Assembly: GCA_019415705.1 (NCBI GenBank)
Contig: DXYS01000092.1
Span: forward strand, 1-64,000
DNA length: 64,000 nt
From: Bacteroidales bacterium
Lineage (GTDB): Bacteria; Bacteroidota; Bacteroidia; Bacteroidales; Muribaculaceae
Direction of reading: 5' to 3'
This document shows positions 36,149-43,528 of the stretch, one piece after another (the stretch's first letter is position 1; every line of letters starts with the position of its first letter). Made by a program: the position numbers and the translations under genes. The notes beneath the pieces are model-generated. The model saw nothing but the letters and a program-made list of their open reading frames with translations, was not told the origin of the DNA and made no database searches.

Positions 36149-39052
36149 ATGACTAAACTGAAATATTTCAGGCTGGTGTGTATATTCACATTAGTCTTGG
36201 CTGCCAACATTTCTATGTATGCGCAATCACCATCTGATACTAATCAAAAGACATTTAATATCGGCGTAAAGGGTGTATTGGATAAATTAAACGGGACTGA
36301 ACTATATGAAGCTGATTTCAAGCTAATTGACGCCAGCACAGATTCTGTATTCAAAAGTGGCAAAGCATCACGACAGTATGAAGAACAGGGGTACATTGTC
36401 AAAACATCTTCTTTCATGATAAAGAATATTCCTTTTCAGGGTCATTATAAGTTGGTGTTGTCTTGCCCCGGCTATGAGGACAGTATTACGGAAATTGACG
36501 GAACTGCCCTCGATTCAAGGCAGTTCGTTTTGATTCTGGAAAATATTTTACTCGAAAGGAAAGCGAGGGAGCTTAAGGAAATTACAGTACAGGCCACTAA
36601 AGTAAAATTTTATCATCGCGGCGATACATTAGTTTACAATGCCGATGCCTTTATAATGGCAGAAGGCAGCATGCTTGATGACATAATACGTCAGTTGCCC
36701 GGCGTGGAACTTAAAGAGAATGGACAGATTCTTGTCAACGGACAATTTGTTGAGAGTCTTCTTCTAAATGGAAAAGATTTCTTTAAGGGTAAGAATGATT
36801 TAATGCTCAAGAATCTTGCTGCGTATACAGTAAAAAACATCGAGGTCTACGAAAGGCAGAAAGACATCGACAAACTACTTGGCGAAGATTATGGACAGAA
36901 AATCCTGACAATGGATGTGAAACTCAAAAAAGAGTACCACCATAGTTTTATGGGCAATGTGGAAGCCGGATATGGCACTGAAGACCGTTATCTCGGAAGA
37001 TTATTCGCAATGTGGAATTCCGATCACGCGAGATTGTCGCTGATAGGAAATGTCAATAATATGAACGAGACAAGAAAACCGGGCATGGAACAGACATTCA
37101 CCCCGGACGGCATACCCTCCGGTACTCTGAAGACATATATGGGAGGGCTGGAGTATAATGTCAGCAACAAAAAATCGGGTTGGCAAATTAACGGTGACGC
37201 CGTTGTCAACCGGACAGTCCTTGACGATGGCTCTCGCACCTATACCACCAATTTTCTCCCATCGGGAAATACTTTCGGACGACAATTTGTCTCAAAGATA
37301 AACAAGGATTTTAAACTATCTACCACCCACCAGTTTAAAAGTATGGGAAAATGGCATTTCATTGAGATTCATCCGTCATTAGATTACAATAAGTCACACT
37401 ACACAAGTTCATTGGAGAAAGCAGTATTCAATGCTGAGCTTCAGAACGTTACATCCGAGATGATTCGGAATCTATTTGACGGCTCACATGTTTCGGCAGT
37501 TGAGTCATTGCTTAACAGGGAACTGCGCGAGCAGCTTGACAACGGTCATAACCTAAATGCAATGGTATGGTCTAAAGGTCGTTTTAGGTTGAAAACAGGC
37601 TTGTTGCAAGCCCTTTCATATCTCATTTCAGGTAGTTATTCTCGAATTAATAATGACGGGTTCAATCGATTCGGAATTAACTTGGGTAATAGTCCCGCAT
37701 TTACTGAGGCATCTGACAGATATATCAAGAATCATCCTGACTATAATTCTAATGTTAAGGTATCTGTAGGGTATACGGCAATGCCCACACGAGATCTCTC
37801 TATTGACATAAATTATGAATTTTCTCACAATGAAAAGAAATCGACCTCAGATTTATACAGGCTGGATCAGCTGTATCAGGGTATTGGAAAAAATGAAATA
37901 GGTCACCTTCCCTCTTACTATGAATATTTTTCTACTTTTGATCCGTCATTGAGCTATTTAGACCACCAGACTAACAATTTGCATACATTGTCTCCAAATT
38001 TGCAGTGGAGGTTGGGAAAGATTGGCTTACAAATTAAGGCAGATGTAAGTATCGAACGGCAGCACATAGATTATTTTCGCGACAACAGCCATCATCTTCT
38101 CAGTCGTACAAAACTGCGGCCGGGGAATATGGAACTCGAAGTAAGATTCCCTATGAGCAAATCAGGAAATTATAAGGGAAACTTCTACTATACGCTTACA
38201 CCCAAATCTCCGAGCCTTGTAAATATGATTGACATAATCGATCGGCGCGACCCGATGAATGTCTTTGTCGGTAATCCTGAATTGAGAAATTCAATGGCTC
38301 ATAGATTCAGATGGAGAATGAATGGTCGTAATCAGAAAGGAAATGTCGAGCAAACCTACATGTTGATTTCCAATATATACAGGAATCTGCTTTCGGTCGG
38401 ATATGATTATAATACTGAAACCGGAGCAAAGACTTCATGGATGCAGAATGTAAACGGCAACTGGAGCTTGAATGCTATGCAGCAATTACATTGGGGTTTC
38501 GGAAAAATGAGAAAGTTCTTTTTCGAGAACAAAACTAATCTGACCTATGTGTCATCCGTAGATTTCTTTAGTGAGAACAAAGGCAATACCTTTAAGAATA
38601 AGGTTAACATATATGGAGCTGGAGAAGAATTAAAATTTGGATACAACAATGCCGGGAATAAAGCTGAGCTGTTCTTCAAAGGGAATCTTCATCATTATAG
38701 CAGTGTAATGTCCGGATTTAATAGTTTCAACGCAGGAGACTTCAATTATGGTCTGCGAGGAATAGTTAAATTGCCCGCTAATTTCCAGATAGCAACAGAT
38801 TTCACCATTTATTCCAGAAGGGGTTATTCCGACAACCAACTGAATACCGACAATTTTGTCTGGAACGCAAGATTGAGCTATTCAATACCCAAAGTTGGAA
38901 TTACGCTTATGGCCGATGGCTTCGATTTATTGCACAATCTCAGCGACGTATCATACGGAATCAATGCACAGGCAAGGACTGAAACTTATTACACAGTTCT
39001 TCCACGTTATTTCTTATTCCATATTCAGTGGACATTCAATAAGAAACCTTGA
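36149..39052 (+). CDS. large outer-membrane beta-barrel protein with plug-like domain (TonB-dependent receptor-like)
   Basis: The 967-residue protein has a signal peptide (1-26, ending SMYAQ), an N-terminal carboxypeptidase-regulatory-like domain (about 32-135), a plug-like region (about 140-265, with 'LPGVELKENGQILVNGQ' and 'LLLNGKDFF') and a long C-terminal barrel of amphipathic strands ending in 'RYFLFHIQWTFNKKP'. I see no TonB box before the plug. Such proteins are usually annotated as outer-membrane beta-barrel or TonB-dependent receptor family; the cargo is unknown. It follows the sigma and membrane-regulator genes by 69 bp and is the likely main target or sensor of that circuit. A paralogue with the same plug motif is at 43529. 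Confidence 0.82.
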   Translation: MTKLKYFRLVCIFTLVLAANISMYAQSPSDTNQKTFNIGVKGVLDKLNGTELYEADFKLIDASTDSVFKSGKASRQYEEQGYIVKTSSFMIKNIPFQGHYKLVLSCPGYEDSITEIDGTALDSRQFVLILENILLERKARELKEITVQATKVKFYHRGDTLVYNADAFIMAEGSMLDDIIRQLPGVELKENGQILVNGQFVESLLLNGKDFFKGKNDLMLKNLAAYTVKNIEVYERQKDIDKLLGEDYGQKILTMDVKLKKEYHHSFMGNVEAGYGTEDRYLGRLFAMWNSDHARLSLIGNVNNMNETRKPGMEQTFTPDGIPSGTLKTYMGGLEYNVSNKKSGWQINGDAVVNRTVLDDGSRTYTTNFLPSGNTFGRQFVSKINKDFKLSTTHQFKSMGKWHFIEIHPSLDYNKSHYTSSLEKAVFNAELQNVTSEMIRNLFDGSHVSAVESLLNRELREQLDNGHNLNAMVWSKGRFRLKTGLLQALSYLISGSYSRINNDGFNRFGINLGNSPAFTEASDRYIKNHPDYNSNVKVSVGYTAMPTRDLSIDINYEFSHNEKKSTSDLYRLDQLYQGIGKNEIGHLPSYYEYFSTFDPSLSYLDHQTNNLHTLSPNLQWRLGKIGLQIKADVSIERQHIDYFRDNSHHLLSRTKLRPGNMELEVRFPMSKSGNYKGNFYYTLTPKSPSLVNMIDIIDRRDPMNVFVGNPELRNSMAHRFRWRMNGRNQKGNVEQTYMLISNIYRNLLSVGYDYNTETGAKTSWMQNVNGNWSLNAMQQLHWGFGKMRKFFFENKTNLTYVSSVDFFSENKGNTFKNKVNIYGAGEELKFGYNNAGNKAELFFKGNLHHYSSVMSGFNSFNAGDFNYGLRGIVKLPANFQIATDFTIYSRRGYSDNQLNTDNFVWNARLSYSIPKVGITLMADGFDLLHNLSDVSYGINAQARTETYYTVLPRYFLFHIQWTFNKKP

Positions 39053-39070
39053 GATAGATTAACAAACAAC

Positions 39071-39106
39071 CGCCACCGAGAGAGGCTGATGCTTCTCTCG
39101 GTGGCG
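39071..39106. terminator. hairpin between convergent genes
   Basis: CGCCACCGAGAGA (39071-39083) and TCTCTCGGTGGCG (39094-39106) form a perfect 13-bp stem with a 10-base loop, 19 bp past the barrel gene. On the minus strand it is followed by a T-rich run (GTTGTTTGTT), so it may end transcription from the radical SAM gene as well. The rest of 39107-39328 shows no gene. Confidence 0.55.
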
Positions 39107-39328
39107 TTAGGTTATAGTTCGTGCGGCATACCCATCTGCCGGGTGTGTCCATAGTTGAGGTTGAACATGGACATCCCTTACTGATTGGTCAGCGTGAGGG
39201 TGTGAGCGGCGGAAGCGTTTGAAAGCCTCTTTATCAAAAGGCACAAGTCATGGCACAAGTCAGACATCAAACTGGCTATTTTATTTAATAATAAATCCAA
39301 CATTTTTTGTTTCCATTAGGGGGCATTG

Positions 39329-40222
39329 TCACAGATGCCATATATTGTTGCGATAGGCGCGCAGGTCTTTTTCGGGGAGGCGGGCGATTGCTTTGTCAAA
39401 CTCACGGAGTATCGCGGCCTTGTCATCGGGTAAGGCTCCGGTGACAGGTACGGTGTTGGAGATATGGTGTCCGAGCACGTTGACACGTATATTCAGGCGG
39501 TCGATAAGTGTGCGCATCTCAATGAGACGCTCAATCTCGGGCTCTTCGATGTATGTGCCGTCCAACACTTCCTGATATAAGCGTGATTCGGGGAAAACTG
39601 TCAGCGACACGATATTGATAATGCAGGGATGCAACCTATTGAGAATATCAGCGGTCGCAACCGCACTTTCCAGACCGTTGCCCTTGCCTGCGAGACCGTT
39701 GAGATAGAACACATTGTAGCGGATTCCGGCTTCGTCGAGCTTTGAGAGCTGCCGGAGGATGTCGGAGGCGCTGTAGCCTTTATCCATACGGGCTAAAGTG
39801 GGGTCATGTGCGGTCTCGATGCCGATGGTGATGCTGTCGAGTTTCAGATGACGAAGATTTTTAAGTTCGTCTACCGACTTGGGGGTGATATCGGTGACGC
39901 GGGCAAACATCCCGAACGAGACCATGTGGGGCAGATATTTTCTCAGCATGAGCGCCACATCCATCAGTCTGTTGTAGCTGAGTGCAAAGGGATTTGCGCC
40001 CGTAAGATAAACACGTCGGGCGCGTGGCTGCCACCGGCGGATGACTTTCAGGTCTTCTTCTACCTCAGAAAGCGGGGACATGCGAAACGGTGTGCCGTGA
40101 TAAAGGCTGCAGAACTTACATTTGTGCCATGTGCAGCCCGATGTCAGTTGGAGGAGCTGTGAGTTGGCCTCGTATGGCGGTCGCCACACCTGTCCGGTAA
40201 AATGTAACTCGGGGTATATCAT
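39329..40222 (-). CDS. radical SAM protein
   Basis: The start is placed at the ATG at 40222 (MIYPELHFTGQVWRPP), giving 297 residues; the frame extends 24 codons upstream without family similarity. Cys30, Cys35 and Cys38 in 'SGCTWHKCKFC' form the CX4CX2C cluster-binding motif seen in many Elp3-like Bacteroidota radical SAM proteins, which use S-adenosylmethionine to make a 5'-deoxyadenosyl radical. 'YLTGANPFALSY', 'TIGIETAHDPTLARMDKG' and 'YNVFYLNGLAGKG' mark the beta strands of the core barrel. Substrate unknown. It is transcribed away from the HxlR-family regulator, with the candidate operator between them. Confidence 0.85.
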   Translation of the reverse strand: MIYPELHFTGQVWRPPYEANSQLLQLTSGCTWHKCKFCSLYHGTPFRMSPLSEVEEDLKVIRRWQPRARRVYLTGANPFALSYNRLMDVALMLRKYLPHMVSFGMFARVTDITPKSVDELKNLRHLKLDSITIGIETAHDPTLARMDKGYSASDILRQLSKLDEAGIRYNVFYLNGLAGKGNGLESAVATADILNRLHPCIINIVSLTVFPESRLYQEVLDGTYIEEPEIERLIEMRTLIDRLNIRVNVLGHHISNTVPVTGALPDDKAAILREFDKAIARLPEKDLRAYRNNIWHL

Positions 40223-40283
40223 ATAACAATAATAATTAGTATATTTACGGCGTGAAATTAGATGATTATCAGCGCAAAAGCAA

Positions 40284-40320
40284 TGACTTACCAAGAGGTA
40301 TGACCCTTACCGGAAAGTCA
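40284..40320. promoter_or_regulatory. candidate HxlR operator between divergent genes
   Basis: TGACTT (40284-40289) and AAGTCA (40315-40320) are inverted, and inside lie TACC (40289-40292) and GGTA (40297-40300), also inverted, plus a further TACCGG. Dyads with TACC/GGTA half-sites next to an HxlR gene fit a self-regulated divergent promoter; this is an inference from position and symmetry. Confidence 0.4.
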
Positions 40321-40357
40321 GTTTTACTAATAATCAATCACTTTTGCATTATCGACA

Positions 40358-40978
40358 ATGGCAAAAAAGTTAGACTATGAATATTGCAAGGCCGCTCCGA
40401 TGCTCGAATGGCTCGGCAACAAGTGGGCCTTGGTGATTCTCATCAAGATTTCCGAGAACGAGCCGGTGCGTTTCAACGAGCTCTACCGCAACATCCCGTC
40501 GGTGTCGGAGAAAGTGCTGTCGCAGGTACTCCGTCAGTTGGTGACCGACGGCATTATACGCCGAGAGCTGTTCGCTGATGTGCCGCCCCGTACGGAATAC
40601 TCGGTGACACCGCTCGGCAAGACGCTTTTGCCACATGTCGAAGCCCTCATCAACTGGGGGCGCGAAAACTTCGATGCTATAATGTCAAACCGCCAAAAAC
40701 ATAACAATATGGAAATGAAATTTTGTCAGAGCTGCGGAATGCCGCTCACAAACGAAATCCTCGGCACTAATGCCGACGGGACACCCAACGAGGATTACTG
40801 CAGATACTGCTACAAAGACGGCAAGTTCGAACAGGATATGACTATGGAGCAGATGATTGAGCACTGCGCACAGTTTACGGAGGAAATCAACAGACAATCG
40901 GGACAGAATCTGACTAAAGAGCAGGCAAAGGAAATGATGCGGCAGTTCTTCCCGCATCTCAAACGCTGGAAAAACTAA
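40358..40978 (+). CDS. HxlR-family transcriptional regulator fused to a zinc-ribbon domain
   Basis: Of the 206 residues, about 10-110 form the HxlR winged helix ('LEWLGNKWALVILIKI', 'RFNELYRNIPSVSEKVLSQ', 'YSVTPLGKTLLP'), and about 121-206 form a putative zinc-ribbon domain ('FCQSCGMPL' and 'YCRYCYKDGKF', four cysteines) with a helical C-terminus. The zinc-ribbon part is usually encoded as a separate small protein in other genomes; its in-frame fusion is unusual. HxlR regulators often respond to electrophiles or redox stress, and here a DJ-1/PfpI gene follows by 4 bp. Met120 could in principle start a separate small protein. Confidence 0.85.
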   Translation: MAKKLDYEYCKAAPMLEWLGNKWALVILIKISENEPVRFNELYRNIPSVSEKVLSQVLRQLVTDGIIRRELFADVPPRTEYSVTPLGKTLLPHVEALINWGRENFDAIMSNRQKHNNMEMKFCQSCGMPLTNEILGTNADGTPNEDYCRYCYKDGKFEQDMTMEQMIEHCAQFTEEINRQSGQNLTKEQAKEMMRQFFPHLKRWKN

Positions 40979-40982
40979 AGTT

Positions 40983-41594
40983 ATGAGCAACGAAATCCTT
41001 TATATACTTCTGCCGGACTACGCGGCTCATGAGGCGGTATATCTCGCACAGGCAATCGCATCTGATGAATATGCGTTGAAAGAGAATCCTAAGTACGTCA
41101 ACAAGGTTGTCGCCCCGACCATGGAGCCTGTCAAATCCATCGGCGGCTTCAGGACATTGCCCGATTATTCGTTTGACACGATGCCCGACGATTACGCAGC
41201 ATTGGTGCTTATCGGAGGTTTCGGCTGGGCTACGCCGGTCGCAGATAGCGTCAAGCCGATTGTCAGAAAAGCCATCGAAGGAGGTAAGATTGTCGGTGCT
41301 ATCTGCAACGGCGCTTCATTTATGGCGAAATGTGGATTCCTCAATAACGTCAGGCATACCGGCAACGGACCCGAGCAATTGAAACTGTGGGGAGGTGAAA
41401 ACTATACCAATCCTGACGGCTACACTCATGCTCAGGCTGTCAGCGACAAAAACATCGTGACTGCAAACGGCTCGGCAACCCTCGAATTTGCAAAAGAGCT
41501 TCTTCTGTTGCTTGAGAACGACACGCCGGAGCGTGTCGAGATGTACTATCAGTTCAACAAGCAAGGTTTCTGTGCATTATTTCCCGGTGAGTAA
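40983..41594 (+). CDS. DJ-1/PfpI family protein
   Basis: The 203-residue protein has the class I glutamine-amidotransferase-like fold. Cys108 in 'VGAICNGASFMA' is the nucleophile-elbow cysteine, and 'AALVLIGGFGW' is the preceding strand. Members act as proteases, chaperones, glyoxalases or hydratases; the exact role is open. A start 4 bp after the HxlR-zinc-ribbon gene makes an operon certain enough, and suggests a role in redox or carbonyl stress. Confidence 0.9.
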   Translation: MSNEILYILLPDYAAHEAVYLAQAIASDEYALKENPKYVNKVVAPTMEPVKSIGGFRTLPDYSFDTMPDDYAALVLIGGFGWATPVADSVKPIVRKAIEGGKIVGAICNGASFMAKCGFLNNVRHTGNGPEQLKLWGGENYTNPDGYTHAQAVSDKNIVTANGSATLEFAKELLLLLENDTPERVEMYYQFNKQGFCALFPGE

Positions 41595-41629
41595 AAGCTA
41601 TATAAGGTAACACGTCTATTATAAAGCGA

Positions 41630-41800
41630 ATGAAGAATATCGAGGCTAACACTTAATATTCCAATTCTATCGGAAAGATATTCGATTTCCTGTTCAAGTC
41701 CGACCGCGCGGCTTGCATCCGCTATATCCGCGAGCATGGCGAACAGGCTTTCGCCGAAGAAATGAAAAAACGTAAATGTCAGACAATCAAACGAAAATAA
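41630..41800 (+). pseudogene. small ORF interrupted by an in-frame TAA
   Basis: Reading from the ATG at 41630 gives MKNIEANT, a TAA stop at 41654-41656, and then in the same frame 47 more codons (YSNSIGKIFDFLF ... YIREHGEQAFAEEM ... KRK) to the stop at 41798-41800. The second part looks like real protein (amphipathic, balanced composition) and ends 4 bp before the GNAT gene, as an operon member would. I do not recognise the family. It may be a gene broken by a nonsense mutation, or the C-terminal relic of a longer gene. Confidence 0.4.
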
Positions 41801-41804
41801 AACC

Positions 41805-42317
41805 ATGAGCTTGACATTACGCACGTATCAGCCTTCGGATGCCGCTGTGATTACATCGTGGCTTAAAAGCGAGTATCTTATGCGCCAATGGTGCGCCGAC
41901 AGGTATGAGCGTTATCCTGTCACGCCCGAAGATATGAACAAATACCACGAGCAATATATCGACGGACAATACTCATGCGCCCTGTCAATGACCGATGGTG
42001 ATGATATTATCGGATACATCACCCTGCGTACTTCTGCCGACAATCTGACTGAGCAGCGCTTGGGATTCGTTATTGTCGATGATTCAAAACGTGGCCGCGG
42101 CTTAGGAAAAGCTCTTGTTACAATGGCAGTCAAATATGCTTTTGAAACGCTTGGAGCAGCGAAAGTGTCACTCGGTGTCTTTGAAAATAATCCGTCCGCC
42201 ATACATTGCTATGAGGCAGCGGGATTTCATCGCGTTTCAATACCTGAGGCAGAAAGCTATCAGTGTCTTGGCGAAACATGGAAATGTATTGAGATGGAAC
42301 AGCACAAAGAGCTATGA
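41805..42317 (+). CDS. GNAT family N-acetyltransferase
   Basis: The 170-residue protein has the acetyl-CoA-binding motif A 'VIVDDSKRGRGLGKAL' (R/Q-x-x-G-x-G/A) and motif B 'SLGVFENNPSAIHCYEAAGF', as in RimI/RimJ-like acetyltransferases. The acceptor is not predictable. Its stop overlaps the start of the truncated flavin-reductase relic (ATGA at 42314-42317), showing that the two once were, or still are, co-translated. Confidence 0.9.
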   Translation: MSLTLRTYQPSDAAVITSWLKSEYLMRQWCADRYERYPVTPEDMNKYHEQYIDGQYSCALSMTDGDDIIGYITLRTSADNLTEQRLGFVIVDDSKRGRGLGKALVTMAVKYAFETLGAAKVSLGVFENNPSAIHCYEAAGFHRVSIPEAESYQCLGETWKCIEMEQHKEL

Positions 42318-42379
42318 AAGTAATCGGAATTAACGGAAGCTCACGCAAGGACGGCAATACTGCTACTCCAAAAAAGTGA
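42314..42379 (+). pseudogene. N-terminal relic of a flavodoxin-like NAD(P)H-dependent FMN reductase
   Basis: The first 18 codons (MKVIGINGSSRKDGNTA) are the classical flavodoxin-like start with the FMN-phosphate-binding loop GSSRKDGNT; normal members have about 180-220 residues, but here TPKK and a TGA follow at once. No continuation is found in any frame within the next 190 bp. The breakpoint coincides with an 11-bp inverted repeat (42365-42402), so the remainder was probably lost by deletion. Confidence 0.7.
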
Positions 42380-42402
42380 CATTTATGCCTATTTTTTGGA
42401 GT
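42365..42402. repeat. 11-bp inverted repeat at the truncation point
   Basis: ACTCCAAAAAA (42365-42375) and TTTTTTGGAGT (42392-42402) are perfect inverse complements around 16 bases. As RNA it would fold into an A-U-rich hairpin ending in no T tract; its position at the end of the relic gene suggests a deletion or excision scar. Confidence 0.55.
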
Positions 42403-42513
42403 GGCTTGCTATTTTACCATATATCATTCTCTTTCTAACAGCATGGCGTCGATTTTGTCGGCTGTCTGAGCGGAGATTAGTGGTGTCGCATGCGGATTGT
42501 CCGTGTTTTTCAT

Positions 42514-42521
42514 TATCTTTG
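42514..42521 (+). promoter_or_regulatory. -7 box of the racemase gene
   Basis: TATCTTTG fits the Bacteroidota consensus; transcription would start near 42528, 42 bases before the ATG at 42570. The -33 element is unclear. Confidence 0.5.
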
Positions 42522-42569
42522 GGGGATATAAGAAGTATTGGAAATATCAAAAGTAAAAGTAAGTTTATA

Positions 42570-43265
42570 ATGAAAAAGTTAGGGTTAATCGGAGGGATGG
42601 GGCCGCAGTCTACCGTTCCGTATTACCTGAATATCGTATATGGCATGCGGGAAAAGGTCGCTCCCGATTTCTTTCCGAATCTTACGATTGAAAGCCTTAA
42701 TGTTTTCGAAATTCTCAAGCTGATAGGAACGGGAGAATATGAAAAGGTGCTCAATCTTTTTCTTTATGCCCTCGAAAATCTTAAAAATTCGGGATGTGAA
42801 ATAGCCGCCCTGACGGCCAACACGGCACATATCGTTTTTGATGACCTTATCAAACGTTCTCCGTTACCGCTTGTAAGCATTGTCGAAGCGACATGTGCCG
42901 AAGCCAAGTTGCGCGGCTACAGGAAACTTGTCCTTTTAGGAACTAATTTTACGATGGAACGTGATTTTTACAAGAAACCTTTCATCCGTGAAGGGATAGA
43001 AATAGTCATCCCCGAGCCTGAGGAGCGCAAGCTTATAAACGACAAAATAGTCTCCGAATTGGAAATGGGTGTCGTGAAAGATTCTACCCTTCAGGATTTT
43101 ATAAAAATCATAAACCGCCTTAAATCAGACGAGCAAGCCGATGCCTTAATCCTCGGATGCACCGAACTGCCACTTATCCTCTCAGACGATACGTCGCCTT
43201 TACCTTGTTTAGATACGGTCAAAATACATTCCGACGCACTTATTAGCGCATCACTTGAGAGTTAA
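42570..43265 (+). CDS. aspartate/glutamate racemase family protein
   Basis: The start is the ATG at 42570 (MKKLGLIGGMGPQST, the family's N-terminus), giving 231 residues; the frame is open further up to 42396 but that part is not conserved-looking. In motif 1 (ALTANTAH) the usual first cysteine is replaced by Thr82, while motif 2 (LGCTELPL) keeps Cys197. The same Thr/Cys pair is known from the E. coli YgeA-type L-Asp/L-Glu-preferring racemase, so activity is plausible. It may supply D-amino acids for the cell wall or metabolism. It is a stand-alone gene with its own -7 box. Confidence 0.88.
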   Translation: MKKLGLIGGMGPQSTVPYYLNIVYGMREKVAPDFFPNLTIESLNVFEILKLIGTGEYEKVLNLFLYALENLKNSGCEIAALTANTAHIVFDDLIKRSPLPLVSIVEATCAEAKLRGYRKLVLLGTNFTMERDFYKKPFIREGIEIVIPEPEERKLINDKIVSELEMGVVKDSTLQDFIKIINRLKSDEQADALILGCTELPLILSDDTSPLPCLDTVKIHSDALISASLES

Positions 43266-43412
43266 AACCGTTAGTGTCCATTAATGGGACGGGACGAAAT
43301 TATAGGCGACCGGCACGATTGCGGTCGACTCTTGGAGGACACCCTTTTTCTGCCTGCCAATACATCTTCAAAAGATTATTAAGTCGCGTCATAGTCTTTT
43401 TTTAGACATCGC

Positions 43413-43432
43413 GGGCGCAAAATTTTGCGCCC
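43413..43432. repeat. perfect 20-bp palindrome
   Basis: GGGCGCAAAA followed directly by TTTTGCGCCC, then CCTACATAGGGCGC. It stands between convergent genes (racemase and the barrel gene at 43529), may act as a bidirectional terminator, and shares its form and the CCTACAT tail with the repeats near 24.1 kb. Confidence 0.65.
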
Positions 43433-43528
43433 CTACATAGGGCGCGGTGCTCCCCCGCTGATACCCATTTAACAACCTGTTTTATAGCATTTTATCAAAA
43501 CATAAAGCCTGATGCGGGAATCGTTATT

